This document shows positions 8,716-17,694 of a DNA stretch of 64,000 nucleotides, one piece after another (within the stretch, counting starts at the first letter, position 1; each line of letters opens with the position of its first letter). The notes beneath the pieces were generated by a model that was not told where the DNA came from, did not search any database, and saw only the letters and a list, made by a program, of their open reading frames with translations. A program made the translations under genes and the position numbers. Origin of the DNA: Hufsiella arboris (lineage in GTDB: Bacteria > Bacteroidota > Bacteroidia > Sphingobacteriales > Sphingobacteriaceae); NCBI RefSeq assembly GCF_009834875.1, contig NZ_WVHT01000003.1:489097-553096 (forward strand), given 5' to 3'.

Positions 8716-8749
8716 ATTGCGTATTGAGATCGCATTCGCAATACGCAAT
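8716..8749. repeat. Inverted repeat between mreB and mreC
   Basis: ATTGCGTATTG (8716-8726) pairs with CAATACGCAAT (8739-8749) around a 12-base spacer. GTATTGAG (8721-8728) can also pair with CTCAATAC (8758-8765), giving two alternative hairpins. It lies inside an operon, 24 bases before the mreC start, so it could be a partial terminator, an RNA processing site or a dispersed repeat. Confidence 0.75.
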
Positions 8750-8772
8750 ACTTACTACTCAATACTAAAAAC

Positions 8773-9609
8773 ATGCGTAACCTCTGGATCTTTCTCAGCA
8801 AGTACAACGCATTTTTTCTTTTCATTATCTTTTTTGTCATCTCTTTCGTCCTGCTGGTTAGAAATAACTCGTATCAGCACGCAACGGCGTTCAACTCATC
8901 CAATCAAATTATTGGCACCGCATTCAGCCAGGTCAACGATCTGAAAAGTTACCTGAGCCTGAAACAAACCAATGAAAGTTTAGCCAAAGAGAACGCACAG
9001 CTCCGCGCTCAATTGAAAAATTCGCTTTACGCTGACACTGTTGAATCAAATAAAGTAAATGATACAGTTGCACATCAGCAGTATAGCTATATTGTTGCCC
9101 GCGTAGTAAACAATTCCATTCATCAAAAGAATAATTATATAACGATCAACAGGGGTAAAAAACAAGGAATTACCAAAGATATGGGTGTAATTTGCCCGAC
9201 CGGCATCGTGGGAATTGTTCAGGATGTTTCAGATAATTTTGCAACTATTCGAACCTTGCTGCATTCCGAATCACGTATCAGCGCAAGCATAGCAGGCTCA
9301 AACGCTTTTGGATCGTTAGTTTGGGGCGAAGGAAATTATCGACCGGATTATTCGATTTTAGAAGATGTTCCAAATCATATTATAGTAAAGCGCGGACAAA
9401 AAGTCGTTACTTCCGGATTTTCGTTATTTCCTAAAAATCTGCCGATAGGTACTATTACAAAAACCGACAAGCAAGGCGGCAACAACTTCCTCGATATAGA
9501 AGTGAAATTAAGCACCGACTTTTCGACACTCGAATATGTGTATGTTGTAAACAATTTAATGACCCAGGAACAGAAAACGCTCGAAACTAATAGTACAAAA
9601 AATGAGTAG
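8773..9609 (+). CDS. mreC: Rod-shape-determining protein MreC
   Basis: Bitopic elongasome scaffold linking MreB to PBP2 in the periplasm. At 278 residues it has a short cytoplasmic N-terminus, one transmembrane helix (about residues 12-32), a coiled-coil segment (SLKQTNESLAKENAQLRAQL) and the two beta-barrel domains with NRGKKQGITKDMGVI and GIVGIVQDVS typical of MreC. It overlaps mreD by 8 bases, which argues for translational coupling. Confidence 0.95.
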   Translation: MRNLWIFLSKYNAFFLFIIFFVISFVLLVRNNSYQHATAFNSSNQIIGTAFSQVNDLKSYLSLKQTNESLAKENAQLRAQLKNSLYADTVESNKVNDTVAHQQYSYIVARVVNNSIHQKNNYITINRGKKQGITKDMGVICPTGIVGIVQDVSDNFATIRTLLHSESRISASIAGSNAFGSLVWGEGNYRPDYSILEDVPNHIIVKRGQKVVTSGFSLFPKNLPIGTITKTDKQGGNNFLDIEVKLSTDFSTLEYVYVVNNLMTQEQKTLETNSTKNE

Positions 9610-10117
9610 AGTTATAATTATCACACTTTTACGGTTTTTTCTGCTGTTGTTTATCCAGGTGTTTCTTCTAAAAAACTTTGGCTATTATAACCTGGCGACG
9701 CCGTTTTTATACATCTTATTTATCCTGCTACTGCCGTTCAATACTCCAAACTGGCTGTTGTTTGTTCTTGCATTTCTAACCGGTTTAACTGTCGATGCCT
9801 TTTATGATACATTGGGAGTAAACGCCGCGGCTTGCACAGTACTTGCCCTGGTACGCGTCCTTTTTATCAGCGTTACAGTACAACGGGACGGATTTGACAA
9901 TGAACCTGAACCCAGCCTGGGAATAATGGGTTTCAGATGGTTTTTCTTTTATGCGGTCATCTTAACGCTTGTTCACCATACTACCTTGTTCTTCCTGGAA
10001 ACATTTCATTTTGATGAAATACAATACACGCTCATGCGGATCGTTTTGAGCAGTGTGCCTACCATCTTATTGATGTTGGTTTACGAGTACATTTTTTACA
10101 GGAAGAAAGAGCGCTAA
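9602..10117 (+). CDS. mreD: Rod-shape-determining protein MreD
   Basis: Small polytopic inner-membrane elongasome protein of 171 residues with about five hydrophobic helices. It is identified mainly by position between mreC and PBP2, by size, and by LTGLTVDAFYDTLGVNAAACTVLALVR, which resembles the MreD conserved segment. The stop overlaps the ATG of the next gene by one base (TAATG). Confidence 0.9.
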   Translation: MSRVIIITLLRFFLLLFIQVFLLKNFGYYNLATPFLYILFILLLPFNTPNWLLFVLAFLTGLTVDAFYDTLGVNAAACTVLALVRVLFISVTVQRDGFDNEPEPSLGIMGFRWFFFYAVILTLVHHTTLFFLETFHFDEIQYTLMRIVLSSVPTILLMLVYEYIFYRKKER

Positions 10118-12042
10118 TGAATAGTTTTTTTGCCCGTCGGTTTGTCATTCAGGCGATATTTATTGTTATGGCGCTGGTTCTGCTGGCCAAGCTTTTCTAC
10201 ATCCAGGTGTTGGATGAAAAATATTACCTGTCGGCGGAAAATAACGTTTTACGTAAATTAGTTATTTATCCTGCACGCGGTCCGATACTGGACCGTAATG
10301 GAAAAGTACTCGTACAGAACGAGCCGGTGTACGACATCATGGTAATTCCACGCGAAGTGAAACCCTTTGATACATTGGAATTTTGCCGGCTTATCGGAAT
10401 TGATAAACCAGGATTTGACAAGCGCTTTCAAAAAGCAAAAAAATATTCACCGTTTCGGGCATCTATTTTCGAGAAACAATTATCGGCACAGCTTTACCAG
10501 GTTTTCCAGGAGCGTTTGTTTGATTTCCCCGGTTTTTTTGTAACCAAACGAACCGTGCGGAGCTATCCCGATTCGACAGCAGCGCAATTCCTTGGCTATA
10601 TTGGCGAGGTTAACGATGCCGCCATTGAAAAATCAGGCGGCTACTACCGTCCTGGTGATTACATTGGTATATCTGGAGTGGAAAAAGCCTACGAGCCAAC
10701 GCTACGGGGACAGCGAGGCGTTCAAAACTTAATGGTTGACGCGTTTAACAGGCCAAAAGGGCATTTTGCCGATGGCAGGTATGATACGCTTGCGGTTGCC
10801 GGCGAGAAGCTGATCTCTTCCTTAGACCTTCGCATTCAACAGCTTGGCGAGCGTTTAATGAAAAACAAAGTAGGCAGCATCGTAGCCATTGAGCCATCAA
10901 CCGGCGAAATCCTGGCATTTGTGAGCAGCCCGACTTATGATCCGAACTTACTGGTTGGACGCGAACGGGGAAACAACGTGGCCAAACTTTATAAAGATCC
11001 ATACAACCCGTTTCTTATCCGCCCTATACAGGCGAGGTATTCACCAGGCTCGTCATTTAAACCTGTTGATGGTTTGATCGCGTTACAGGAAGGATTGATT
11101 GCACCTTCAACCACATTTTTCTGTCCGCATTTTTACCAGGCCGGAAATCACCGGGTCAGTTGTGAACACTATGACGGAGTAACCGACCTGAGGAAAGGTA
11201 TTGCCATGTCCTGCAACACTTATTTCTGTAATGTTTTTGAAAAACTAATCAACAGGGCCGGCCCAAGGCAAACAATAAATTCATTCGTTAGTTGGCGTGA
11301 AAATGTTCTGAAATTTGGACTCGGAAAAAAACTGGAGGTAGATCTTCCGGGCGAAAGCCGTGGCAACGTTCCAACACCCGAACATTATGATAAGATATTT
11401 GGGAAGAACAGATGGAGAAGCAGTTCAATTATCTCTTTAGCAATTGGCCAGGCTGAGTTACTTGCTACTCCCCTTCAGCTGGCTAATATAGAATGTATCA
11501 TCGCCAACCATGGCTATTACTATACGCCGCACTTAATAAAAGCAGTAGGCGAAAAGCAGATTGTAAAAAAGGAGTTTAAGGAAAGACACAGCGTAGAGGT
11601 AAACGCGCAGTATTTTGAGCCAATCATCGACGGAATGCAACAAGTTGTGGAAAGTGGAACAGCCGCTGGCGCACGAATTCCCGGAATTGTCATGTGCGGT
11701 AAAACCGGAACTGTTCAAAATAATCACGGTAAGAACCACTCGGTTTTTGTAGCGTTTGCACCGCGTGAAAATCCAAAAATTGCTATTGCTGTAGTGGTAG
11801 AAAATGCTGGTTATGGCTCTTCATGGGCAGCTCCGATAGCAAGTTACATGGTTGAAAAGTACTTAACAGATTCGATAAGCAGGCCAAAAGATCAGATAGA
11901 ATACATCGCAGAAAAAAACCTGTTGCCAGAATTGAAAAGCAAAGCACCCGCAGTTAAACCGAAAACAAAAGCAGATTCTTCGAAACGCGATACTTCGTCA
12001 ATCAAACAGGTTAAAACCAACCAGTTAAAATCAGCCAGATAG
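10117..12042 (+). CDS. mrdA: Penicillin-binding protein 2 (peptidoglycan transpeptidase)
   Basis: Class B PBP that crosslinks peptidoglycan during elongation. At 641 residues it has an N-terminal transmembrane anchor (residues 10-30), a dimerisation/pedestal domain starting at ARGPILDRNG, and a transpeptidase domain with the three motifs S312-S-F-K315 (nucleophile Ser312), S365-C-N367 and K529-T-G531. A Lys/Ser-rich tail of about 50 residues follows the catalytic domain. It lies between mreD and rodA with 1-base overlap and 1-base spacing, so it is part of the operon. The Cys in SCN is seen in other PBP2 proteins. Confidence 0.97.
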   Translation: MNSFFARRFVIQAIFIVMALVLLAKLFYIQVLDEKYYLSAENNVLRKLVIYPARGPILDRNGKVLVQNEPVYDIMVIPREVKPFDTLEFCRLIGIDKPGFDKRFQKAKKYSPFRASIFEKQLSAQLYQVFQERLFDFPGFFVTKRTVRSYPDSTAAQFLGYIGEVNDAAIEKSGGYYRPGDYIGISGVEKAYEPTLRGQRGVQNLMVDAFNRPKGHFADGRYDTLAVAGEKLISSLDLRIQQLGERLMKNKVGSIVAIEPSTGEILAFVSSPTYDPNLLVGRERGNNVAKLYKDPYNPFLIRPIQARYSPGSSFKPVDGLIALQEGLIAPSTTFFCPHFYQAGNHRVSCEHYDGVTDLRKGIAMSCNTYFCNVFEKLINRAGPRQTINSFVSWRENVLKFGLGKKLEVDLPGESRGNVPTPEHYDKIFGKNRWRSSSIISLAIGQAELLATPLQLANIECIIANHGYYYTPHLIKAVGEKQIVKKEFKERHSVEVNAQYFEPIIDGMQQVVESGTAAGARIPGIVMCGKTGTVQNNHGKNHSVFVAFAPRENPKIAIAVVVENAGYGSSWAAPIASYMVEKYLTDSISRPKDQIEYIAEKNLLPELKSKAPAVKPKTKADSSKRDTSSIKQVKTNQLKSAR

Positions 12043-12043
12043 C

Positions 12044-13303
12044 ATGAATAACCAGCGAAACTTATTTTTTAATGTGGATTGGGTAACTATACTTATTTAC
12101 CTGACGTTATGCATTATCGGCTGGTTCAACATTCATGCAGCGGTATTGGATCCGATACATCCCGGAATCATGGATCTATCCACGAACTACGGCAAACAGC
12201 TGCTTTATATTTTGTCTGCACTTGTTCTCGGTTTTTTTATCCTGATAATTGATAGCAAGTTTTATAATAGCTTTTCGCCAATTTTTTACGGACTTACTAT
12301 TCTTCTGCTTGTTGTTGTACTTGTGGTAGGCCGCAATGTCGGCGGTAACCAGGCCTGGATACCGCTGGGTTCGTTTCGCCTGCAGCCATCCGAGTTTGCT
12401 AAGTTTTCAACCTGCTTGCTGCTTGCGCGTTATTTAAGTTCTACAACAACCAAAGTACAGGATTTCAAAACTATTTTGAGTTGCGCGGCTATTATTATCT
12501 TGCCGGTGGTTTTAATTATGATGCAGCCGGATACCGGCTCGGCACTGGTATTTACCTCGCTCATTTTTGTCCTTTACAGGGAAGGACTGTCAGGTTATTT
12601 TTTGCTTATCGAAGGTCTGTCGATCGTTTTATTCGTATTAACGCTTCTCTATAATAAGTTTTACGTGCTTGCCGGCGTGGTAGTTTTTGCGGCCATCCTT
12701 ATCTATTTTCTAAAAAGGAATCGAAGTGCAATTCAGACAGTTATCATCGGCGTCATTTATTCGCTTTGTTTTATCTTCTCGGTAGATTTCGCCTATAACA
12801 ACATACTTAAATCGCACCAAAAAACCCGTATCGATGTCATCCTCGGTAAAGTTGACGATCCGCGCGGACAAGGTTACAATCTAAATCAATCGAAGATCGC
12901 TATAGGCTCAGGCCGGCTTTGGGGCAAAGGGTATCTTCAGGGAACCCAAACCAAATATGATTTCGTACCAGAGCAAAGCACCGACTTCATTTTTTGCACG
13001 GTCGGTGAGGAATGGGGTTTTGCAGGCAGCTTTGTATTGATCGGTTTATACCTTTTCTTGCTTTTACGCATTATTTTTCTGGCGGAAAGGCAGCGATCGA
13101 CGTTTAGCCGGGTGTACGGTTATGGCGTAGCTTCCATTATTTTCTTCCACTTTTTCATCAACCTCGGCATGACGATTGGTTTGATTCCGGTTATTGGAAT
13201 CCCCTTGCCCTTTATCAGCTACGGAGGATCATCGTTGTGGAGTTTTACGATTTTGTTATTCATCTTGCTTAAGCTGGATTCGAACAGGATGGGCATTGTC
13301 TGA
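12044..13303 (+). CDS. rodA: Peptidoglycan glycosyltransferase RodA
   Basis: SEDS-family polymerase that pairs with PBP2 to extend glycan strands. At 419 residues with about ten membrane helices, it carries family segments NQAWIPLGSFRLQPSEFAK and PDTGSALVF, a WGKGYLQGTQTKYDFVPEQSTDFIF loop holding the catalytic region, and the C-terminal GIPLPFISYGGSSL. It is the last gene of the operon. No clear terminator follows, but the next gene has its own upstream region of 130 bases. Confidence 0.96.
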   Translation: MNNQRNLFFNVDWVTILIYLTLCIIGWFNIHAAVLDPIHPGIMDLSTNYGKQLLYILSALVLGFFILIIDSKFYNSFSPIFYGLTILLLVVVLVVGRNVGGNQAWIPLGSFRLQPSEFAKFSTCLLLARYLSSTTTKVQDFKTILSCAAIIILPVVLIMMQPDTGSALVFTSLIFVLYREGLSGYFLLIEGLSIVLFVLTLLYNKFYVLAGVVVFAAILIYFLKRNRSAIQTVIIGVIYSLCFIFSVDFAYNNILKSHQKTRIDVILGKVDDPRGQGYNLNQSKIAIGSGRLWGKGYLQGTQTKYDFVPEQSTDFIFCTVGEEWGFAGSFVLIGLYLFLLLRIIFLAERQRSTFSRVYGYGVASIIFFHFFINLGMTIGLIPVIGIPLPFISYGGSSLWSFTILLFILLKLDSNRMGIV

Positions 13304-13433
13304 ATACACGAACCTGATTATTTTTATTATTCTATCCTAGTGTCTCCGTTTGATCTCCGACCTGAAACGTTCACAGTACGACCCTTATTTTACACTAAGT
13401 CTTAACATTCGTAACTTGCAGAAAACCGCTGCT

Positions 13434-14519
13434 ATGAAGGGTACAAAAACTACTTTCCTGATATTCCTGTTTTGTTCATTCTGTATGAGTGCCTATTCCC
13501 AGCAACCTATTAAAGTTGTCATTGCGGGATTGAGCCATGATCATGTTCATAACATCCTTAAAGAATACAATAAAGGCACGGTGACGCTTATTGGCATCGT
13601 TGAAGCAGATAAAAGTTTGCAGGAAAAATACAGCAAGCTTTATCATGTACCTCAGGAACTGTTTTCCGATGATCTTCCTTCTCTTCTTTCAAAGAAGAAG
13701 CCCGATGTAGTTTTGGGTTATAATCCAGTCGCTGAACATGTAAACCTTGTTCGAGTCTGTGCGCCCTTGAAAATTCCTGTAATGGTAGAAAAACCACTTG
13801 CGGCAACTTTGGATCAAGCCCGGGAAATTGCGAAACTGGCAGCTCAGTACAATGTCCAGGTGCTTACTAATTATGAAACTACCTGGTACCCTTCTTACCA
13901 TGAAGTTTATAAAAATATTGAGAATGACAGTATCGGTTCAATAAAGAAAATGGTCGTACACGATGGACACCAGGGGCCGAAAGAAATCGGCTGCAGCAAA
14001 GAATTTTTAGATTGGCTGACAGATCCAGTAAAGAATGGAGCTGGAGCCTTGAACGATTTTGGTTGTTATGGTGCCGACCTGATGACTTGGTTAATGAAAG
14101 GGCAACGGCCAATCGCGGTGACTGCCATTGCACGTCATTACAAACCGTCTATTTATCCTAAAGTGGAAGATGACGCAACCATCATTTTAGAATATCCGCA
14201 AGCAACCGGACAAATTGAAGCTTCCTGGAACTGGCCATACTCAATTAAAGACCTGGAGGTTTTTGGAGAGAAGGGTTATTACCATGCGTTAAACAGCACA
14301 GATATTTTCAGCAGAATGAGAGAAAATAAAACTGCAGATGTGAAAGCTCAACTACTGGAAGCACCGCTAAATGATCCAATAATTTACTTAAAAGCGGTTT
14401 TAAAGCAAAAAATAAACTCTAAAAATGATCTGTCGTCACTAACTTATAATATGATTGTGATGGAAATATTGGACGCGGCGAAACGATCCGTTAAGGAAGG
14501 TAGACGTATAATCTTATGA
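13434..14519 (+). CDS. Exported Gfo/Idh/MocA family oxidoreductase
   Basis: NAD(P)-dependent sugar or polyol dehydrogenase-like protein of 361 residues. The longest frame starts at 13350, but ATG 13434 opens a signal peptide (MKGTKTTFLIFLFCSFCMSAYSQ), so the protein is probably periplasmic. It has the N-terminal Rossmann strand KVVIAGLSHDHVHNI, the conserved VEKPLA turn, and a C-terminal alpha/beta domain with GAGALNDFGCYGADLMTWL. The Rossmann GxGxxG motif is atypical (GLSHDH), seen also in other exported members. The substrate is unknown. An approximate -7 box TAACTTGC lies at 13412-13419. Confidence 0.85.
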   Translation: MKGTKTTFLIFLFCSFCMSAYSQQPIKVVIAGLSHDHVHNILKEYNKGTVTLIGIVEADKSLQEKYSKLYHVPQELFSDDLPSLLSKKKPDVVLGYNPVAEHVNLVRVCAPLKIPVMVEKPLAATLDQAREIAKLAAQYNVQVLTNYETTWYPSYHEVYKNIENDSIGSIKKMVVHDGHQGPKEIGCSKEFLDWLTDPVKNGAGALNDFGCYGADLMTWLMKGQRPIAVTAIARHYKPSIYPKVEDDATIILEYPQATGQIEASWNWPYSIKDLEVFGEKGYYHALNSTDIFSRMRENKTADVKAQLLEAPLNDPIIYLKAVLKQKINSKNDLSSLTYNMIVMEILDAAKRSVKEGRRIIL

Positions 14520-14586
14520 TCTGGCATTTAATCATCTTGGCGCGAACAGCAAATTACACATTTCCAACACAAAATATAACAACGAT

Positions 14587-14616
14587 TTGAGGATATTTAT
14601 CACTTTCTTAAATTTA
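14587..14616 (+). promoter_or_regulatory. Promoter of the NHL-like lipoprotein gene
   Basis: TTG (14587-14589), a 19-base spacer and TAAATTTA (14609-14616), seven of eight positions of the Bacteroidota -7 consensus. The ATG follows 21 bases later. Confidence 0.6.
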
Positions 14617-14617
14617 C

Positions 14618-14637
14618 AGTATTAGATCGCTAATACT
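14618..14637. repeat. Perfect inverted repeat abutting a start codon
   Basis: AGTATTAG (14618-14625) pairs with CTAATACT (14630-14637) around ATCG. The repeat ends exactly one base before the ATG at 14638, so it covers the expected start of the transcript and the ribosome-binding region. Confidence 0.8.
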
Positions 14638-15681
14638 ATGAAAATCAATCCAGTAAGACTTGTTCTCCTCTTGACAATTTCTCTTTCGGGATTAACCCTG
14701 CAGCAATGTAAAAAAAACGATATTTCAAAAAGCGCCAAAGCGGAAGTCGCTAATTCGCTTTCAGCTAAAAGCTTTGATGAAACCAGCATATCCGCGCCTT
14801 ATGTCATCAGAACCCTTGCACATTTCAACAATGTTGATATTAATTTTTCGCGTGTATGTACGGGCCCGGCAGGATACGTTTATGCATCGGCTTATTCTCC
14901 TAAAACCAGCGGCGTAATTTATAAAATATCATCAAAGGGCGTTGTATCGAAGTTTGCGAAGCTTGGCACTGGACAATTTTTTACCGGTGTAAAAGCTATG
15001 GATAACGGCGATATTTATTACACATCAAGCGAATATGAAGGTCTAAAGGTTTTCAAGCTTACACAGTTGGGTGTAAAAAGTGAGATACGATACACGCTTC
15101 CATACCTTATTAGTGATTTAGCGGTTGCGCCCGACGGAACAGTCTATATATCTTCTGCTGCTTACCATTGTATAATGAAAATAACCCCAGACGGAGTGTC
15201 CAGTGTTTTAGCCGGACAGCCAAACCAGGAGGGATTTGTCAACGGAAGTGGCCAGAATGCGCGTTTTGCATTTCCATCAACGATCAAATACGCGAGCGAA
15301 GGTTATTTAGTTGTCGAAGACGGGCCTTATAACAGGCTACGAAAAATAAGTCTTAACGGGCAAGTCAGTACAATTTATACATTATCGGGCCCCTACCGGG
15401 ATTATCATATCGACGACTTTTCTATTGTAAAAAGAAAGAGTGACCTGACCGTATCACCATTCGAAAATTTAATCCTTTCTACATCCCTATCTAAATTTAT
15501 CAAACCATCGCAATATAATATAAATGAAATTTCGCACCTGAGTTACGACGGCAAATTAACTACGATTCTAAAAGATTCAACAAAAGCTGTTCAGTATGGC
15601 ATGACATTGACATCTGGTAAAGGAATAATTTATTACTACGAATACTACAACAATCGATTCAGAACGATAAGCAGGCAATAG
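14638..15681 (+). CDS. NHL-like beta-propeller lipoprotein
   Basis: Lipoprotein of 347 residues: signal sequence with lipobox LQQC, then a stretch of repeated blades of the type PDGTVYISSAAYHCIMKITPDG and NARFAFPSTIKY, which resemble NHL/SMP-30-type beta-propellers (blade consensus: start, variable loop, then VYVxDxxNxxIRKI). Such lipoproteins in Bacteroidota are surface or periplasmic and usually have unknown ligands. It is a single gene with its own promoter, convergent with the acidic protein gene. Confidence 0.7.
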   Translation: MKINPVRLVLLLTISLSGLTLQQCKKNDISKSAKAEVANSLSAKSFDETSISAPYVIRTLAHFNNVDINFSRVCTGPAGYVYASAYSPKTSGVIYKISSKGVVSKFAKLGTGQFFTGVKAMDNGDIYYTSSEYEGLKVFKLTQLGVKSEIRYTLPYLISDLAVAPDGTVYISSAAYHCIMKITPDGVSSVLAGQPNQEGFVNGSGQNARFAFPSTIKYASEGYLVVEDGPYNRLRKISLNGQVSTIYTLSGPYRDYHIDDFSIVKRKSDLTVSPFENLILSTSLSKFIKPSQYNINEISHLSYDGKLTTILKDSTKAVQYGMTLTSGKGIIYYYEYYNNRFRTISRQ

Positions 15682-15709
15682 GAATAAGGAAAATTACTTT
15701 TTAAAGAAA

Positions 15710-16792
15710 TTATTTTCCAAACTTCCTGTTAAGCAGCTCATACAACTTATCAACCGTAGCTTGTTTTTCGTTCCAGTGATTTTTAACGGCGTAATTTGTT
15801 TTCAAAAAATTATCCGCCGCGTCCAGCGTATCAAACCGGTTAACCAGTTCGATCGCTTCGCTGTAAGCGAGACTGTATCCATTAAAAAGCTCTTTAACGA
15901 AAAGCAATTTATCGTTCAGGCTTATAATTGACTTCAGATCAGTAACGGTACCTTGTGAAAAACCACTTAAAGCTGTTTGCTGCGTCCGCTGCGCCGATAT
16001 AATATCATTGATAGTTGGCTTTTTTACTTCCTGTGTCTCGATAGTCGATTCAGGCTGAGGTGTATCTACGCTAATGGTTTTTTCAGCAATCACTACCTCG
16101 TTTACAATAGGTTCAAAGGCCGGCTTCTCGGGTTCTTTTACTGGAGTTGGATCGCTCGTTATTTTTGGCAGTTCTGGCGTAGGGGGCGCAGTTTGTGATT
16201 TCCTGTTAATTACCTCTCTTTCTTCGTCTGACAGTTCGCGGTCGAACAGCTCATGGGTGGGCTTGCTTTCAAAATCAAACTCCTCATCTTCTTCCGGTTC
16301 TAAATCCAGCATAAAGCGAATGGTCGGTTCCGGTTCAGGCTTTTGCTCTTCTTTTTCAGCCTCGGATTCTTTTATTTTAGTTCCGGGTTCTTCAATTTTT
16401 TCCTCGTTCCTTTCAACCTCTTTGTCCGCAACCAGATCTTCCTCCGTTTGGGATTCACTATCATCTTCTTTACTGTCAGTAGCATGATTTGCATTTGTTT
16501 CCCATGACCATTCGTGCGTAACAGGAGCTGTAGCTTCTTCAGTTTTCACAGGTTCTGAAGCTTGCGCAGGCTCTGCCGCCTTTTCAGGCGCTTCGGCCAC
16601 TTGAAGTCCGATATCCTGTTTATTAAGTTTTCGCAGTATTTCTATGTGATCAAAAAGGAAATGAGCATTCGCAGAAAAAAGTTCGGTTTCAAGCTCGTTG
16701 AATGATTCCGGATTTTGAGAAAGAAATTGGTATTGCTCGGATAATTCCTGAATAATTGTACCAATTTTATTGAAAATACTTTTCTTGTTCAT
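15710..16792 (-). CDS. Conserved acidic protein next to tdk
   Basis: Cytoplasmic protein of 360 residues. The start is ATG 16792 (MNKKSIFNKI); the longer frame begins at a TTG. It has three parts: an N-terminal helical region (residues 1-60), a low-complexity Glu/Pro/Thr-rich linker of about 200 residues, and a compact C-terminal region with TINDIISAQ, LKSIISLNDKLLFVKELFNG and YSEAIELVNRF. The C-terminal part looks like a folded conserved domain seen in Bacteroidota hypothetical proteins, often beside thymidine kinase. Function is unknown. It is divergent from tdk across 85 bases. Confidence 0.7.
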   Translation of the reverse strand: MNKKSIFNKIGTIIQELSEQYQFLSQNPESFNELETELFSANAHFLFDHIEILRKLNKQDIGLQVAEAPEKAAEPAQASEPVKTEEATAPVTHEWSWETNANHATDSKEDDSESQTEEDLVADKEVERNEEKIEEPGTKIKESEAEKEEQKPEPEPTIRFMLDLEPEEDEEFDFESKPTHELFDRELSDEEREVINRKSQTAPPTPELPKITSDPTPVKEPEKPAFEPIVNEVVIAEKTISVDTPQPESTIETQEVKKPTINDIISAQRTQQTALSGFSQGTVTDLKSIISLNDKLLFVKELFNGYSLAYSEAIELVNRFDTLDAADNFLKTNYAVKNHWNEKQATVDKLYELLNRKFGK

Positions 16793-16877
16793 TATCTGAA
16801 AATACAAAGATTGACGGGAATGTGTTGGTAATTCGGTGTACCAAAAATAGTATTAAATTCTGATATTAGCCGCTTAT

Positions 16878-17453
16878 ATGCTATTTACAGAACATAATCC
16901 AGCTCTGAGAACCAAACCTGCAGGAAGCATCGAAGTGATCTGCGGCTCGATGTTTTCCGGGAAAACCGAAGAACTGATCCGGCGTTTGAGAAGAGCGCAG
17001 ATCGCCCGCCTGGATGTAGAAATATTCAAGCCTAAAACTGATACACGCTATGATGAAACTGCCGTGGTTTCACATGATCAGAACTCTATCCACTCAACTC
17101 CTGTTGAAAGCTCCTCAGCGATTTTATTACTCGGTGCCAACAGCCAGGTTGTCGGCATTGACGAAGCCCAGTTTTTTGATGACGAGCTACCTGAAGTTTG
17201 CACGAAATTAGCCAATAAAGGCATCCGCGTAATTGTTGCAGGCCTAGATATGGACTTTTTGGGCAAACCCTTCGGCCCGATGCCAGCTTTACTGGCTATA
17301 GCAGAAGACATAACCAAAGTGCACGCTATTTGCGTTCGTTGCGGCAACCCGGCAAGTTATTCATACCGGACAGCTCTAAGCGAGTCTAAAATTCTGCTGG
17401 GCGAAAAAGAGAGCTACGAGCCACGTTGCCGTTCATGCTTTGCTGAAGGATAA
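16878..17453 (+). CDS. tdk: Thymidine kinase
   Basis: Phosphorylates thymidine to dTMP in the salvage pathway. At 191 residues, type II thymidine kinase: P-loop G23-SMFSGKT30, the Walker B-like GIDEAQFF, the lasso/nucleoside-binding part ([24 protein letters not shown]), and a structural zinc site formed by CVRCGNP and CRSC. Length and motif order are normal. Confidence 0.96.
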   Translation: MLFTEHNPALRTKPAGSIEVICGSMFSGKTEELIRRLRRAQIARLDVEIFKPKTDTRYDETAVVSHDQNSIHSTPVESSSAILLLGANSQVVGIDEAQFFDDELPEVCTKLANKGIRVIVAGLDMDFLGKPFGPMPALLAIAEDITKVHAICVRCGNPASYSYRTALSESKILLGEKESYEPRCRSCFAEG

Positions 17454-17694
17454 ACATAATGCATGCTAAAAAACTTCGGTATCCCAGCTCTTCGCAGATT
17501 ACGCCAGTAAAGCAAATATTTGTTAATGTGCCATCATGGCTCGCTTAACTGCAGGCGTGTTCATGACCAATGGTTGGTTCCAACTGTATATTTAGGACTG
17601 AATGTTTCGATATATCCTGTTCTTTTTCCTGCGGAAAAAGCCTTGAGCGCGAACAGAATAACAGGTATACAACACCTGATCTCTTTCATAACAA

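Noticed and set aside
8717..8944. 75-codon plus-strand frame over the start of mreC
   Set aside because: It is out of frame with mreC, which has clear MreC domains, and begins within the palindromic gap.
13350..13433. 28-residue extension of the Gfo/Idh/MocA protein
   Set aside because: It precedes a clear signal peptide starting at 13434 and covers the likely promoter region.
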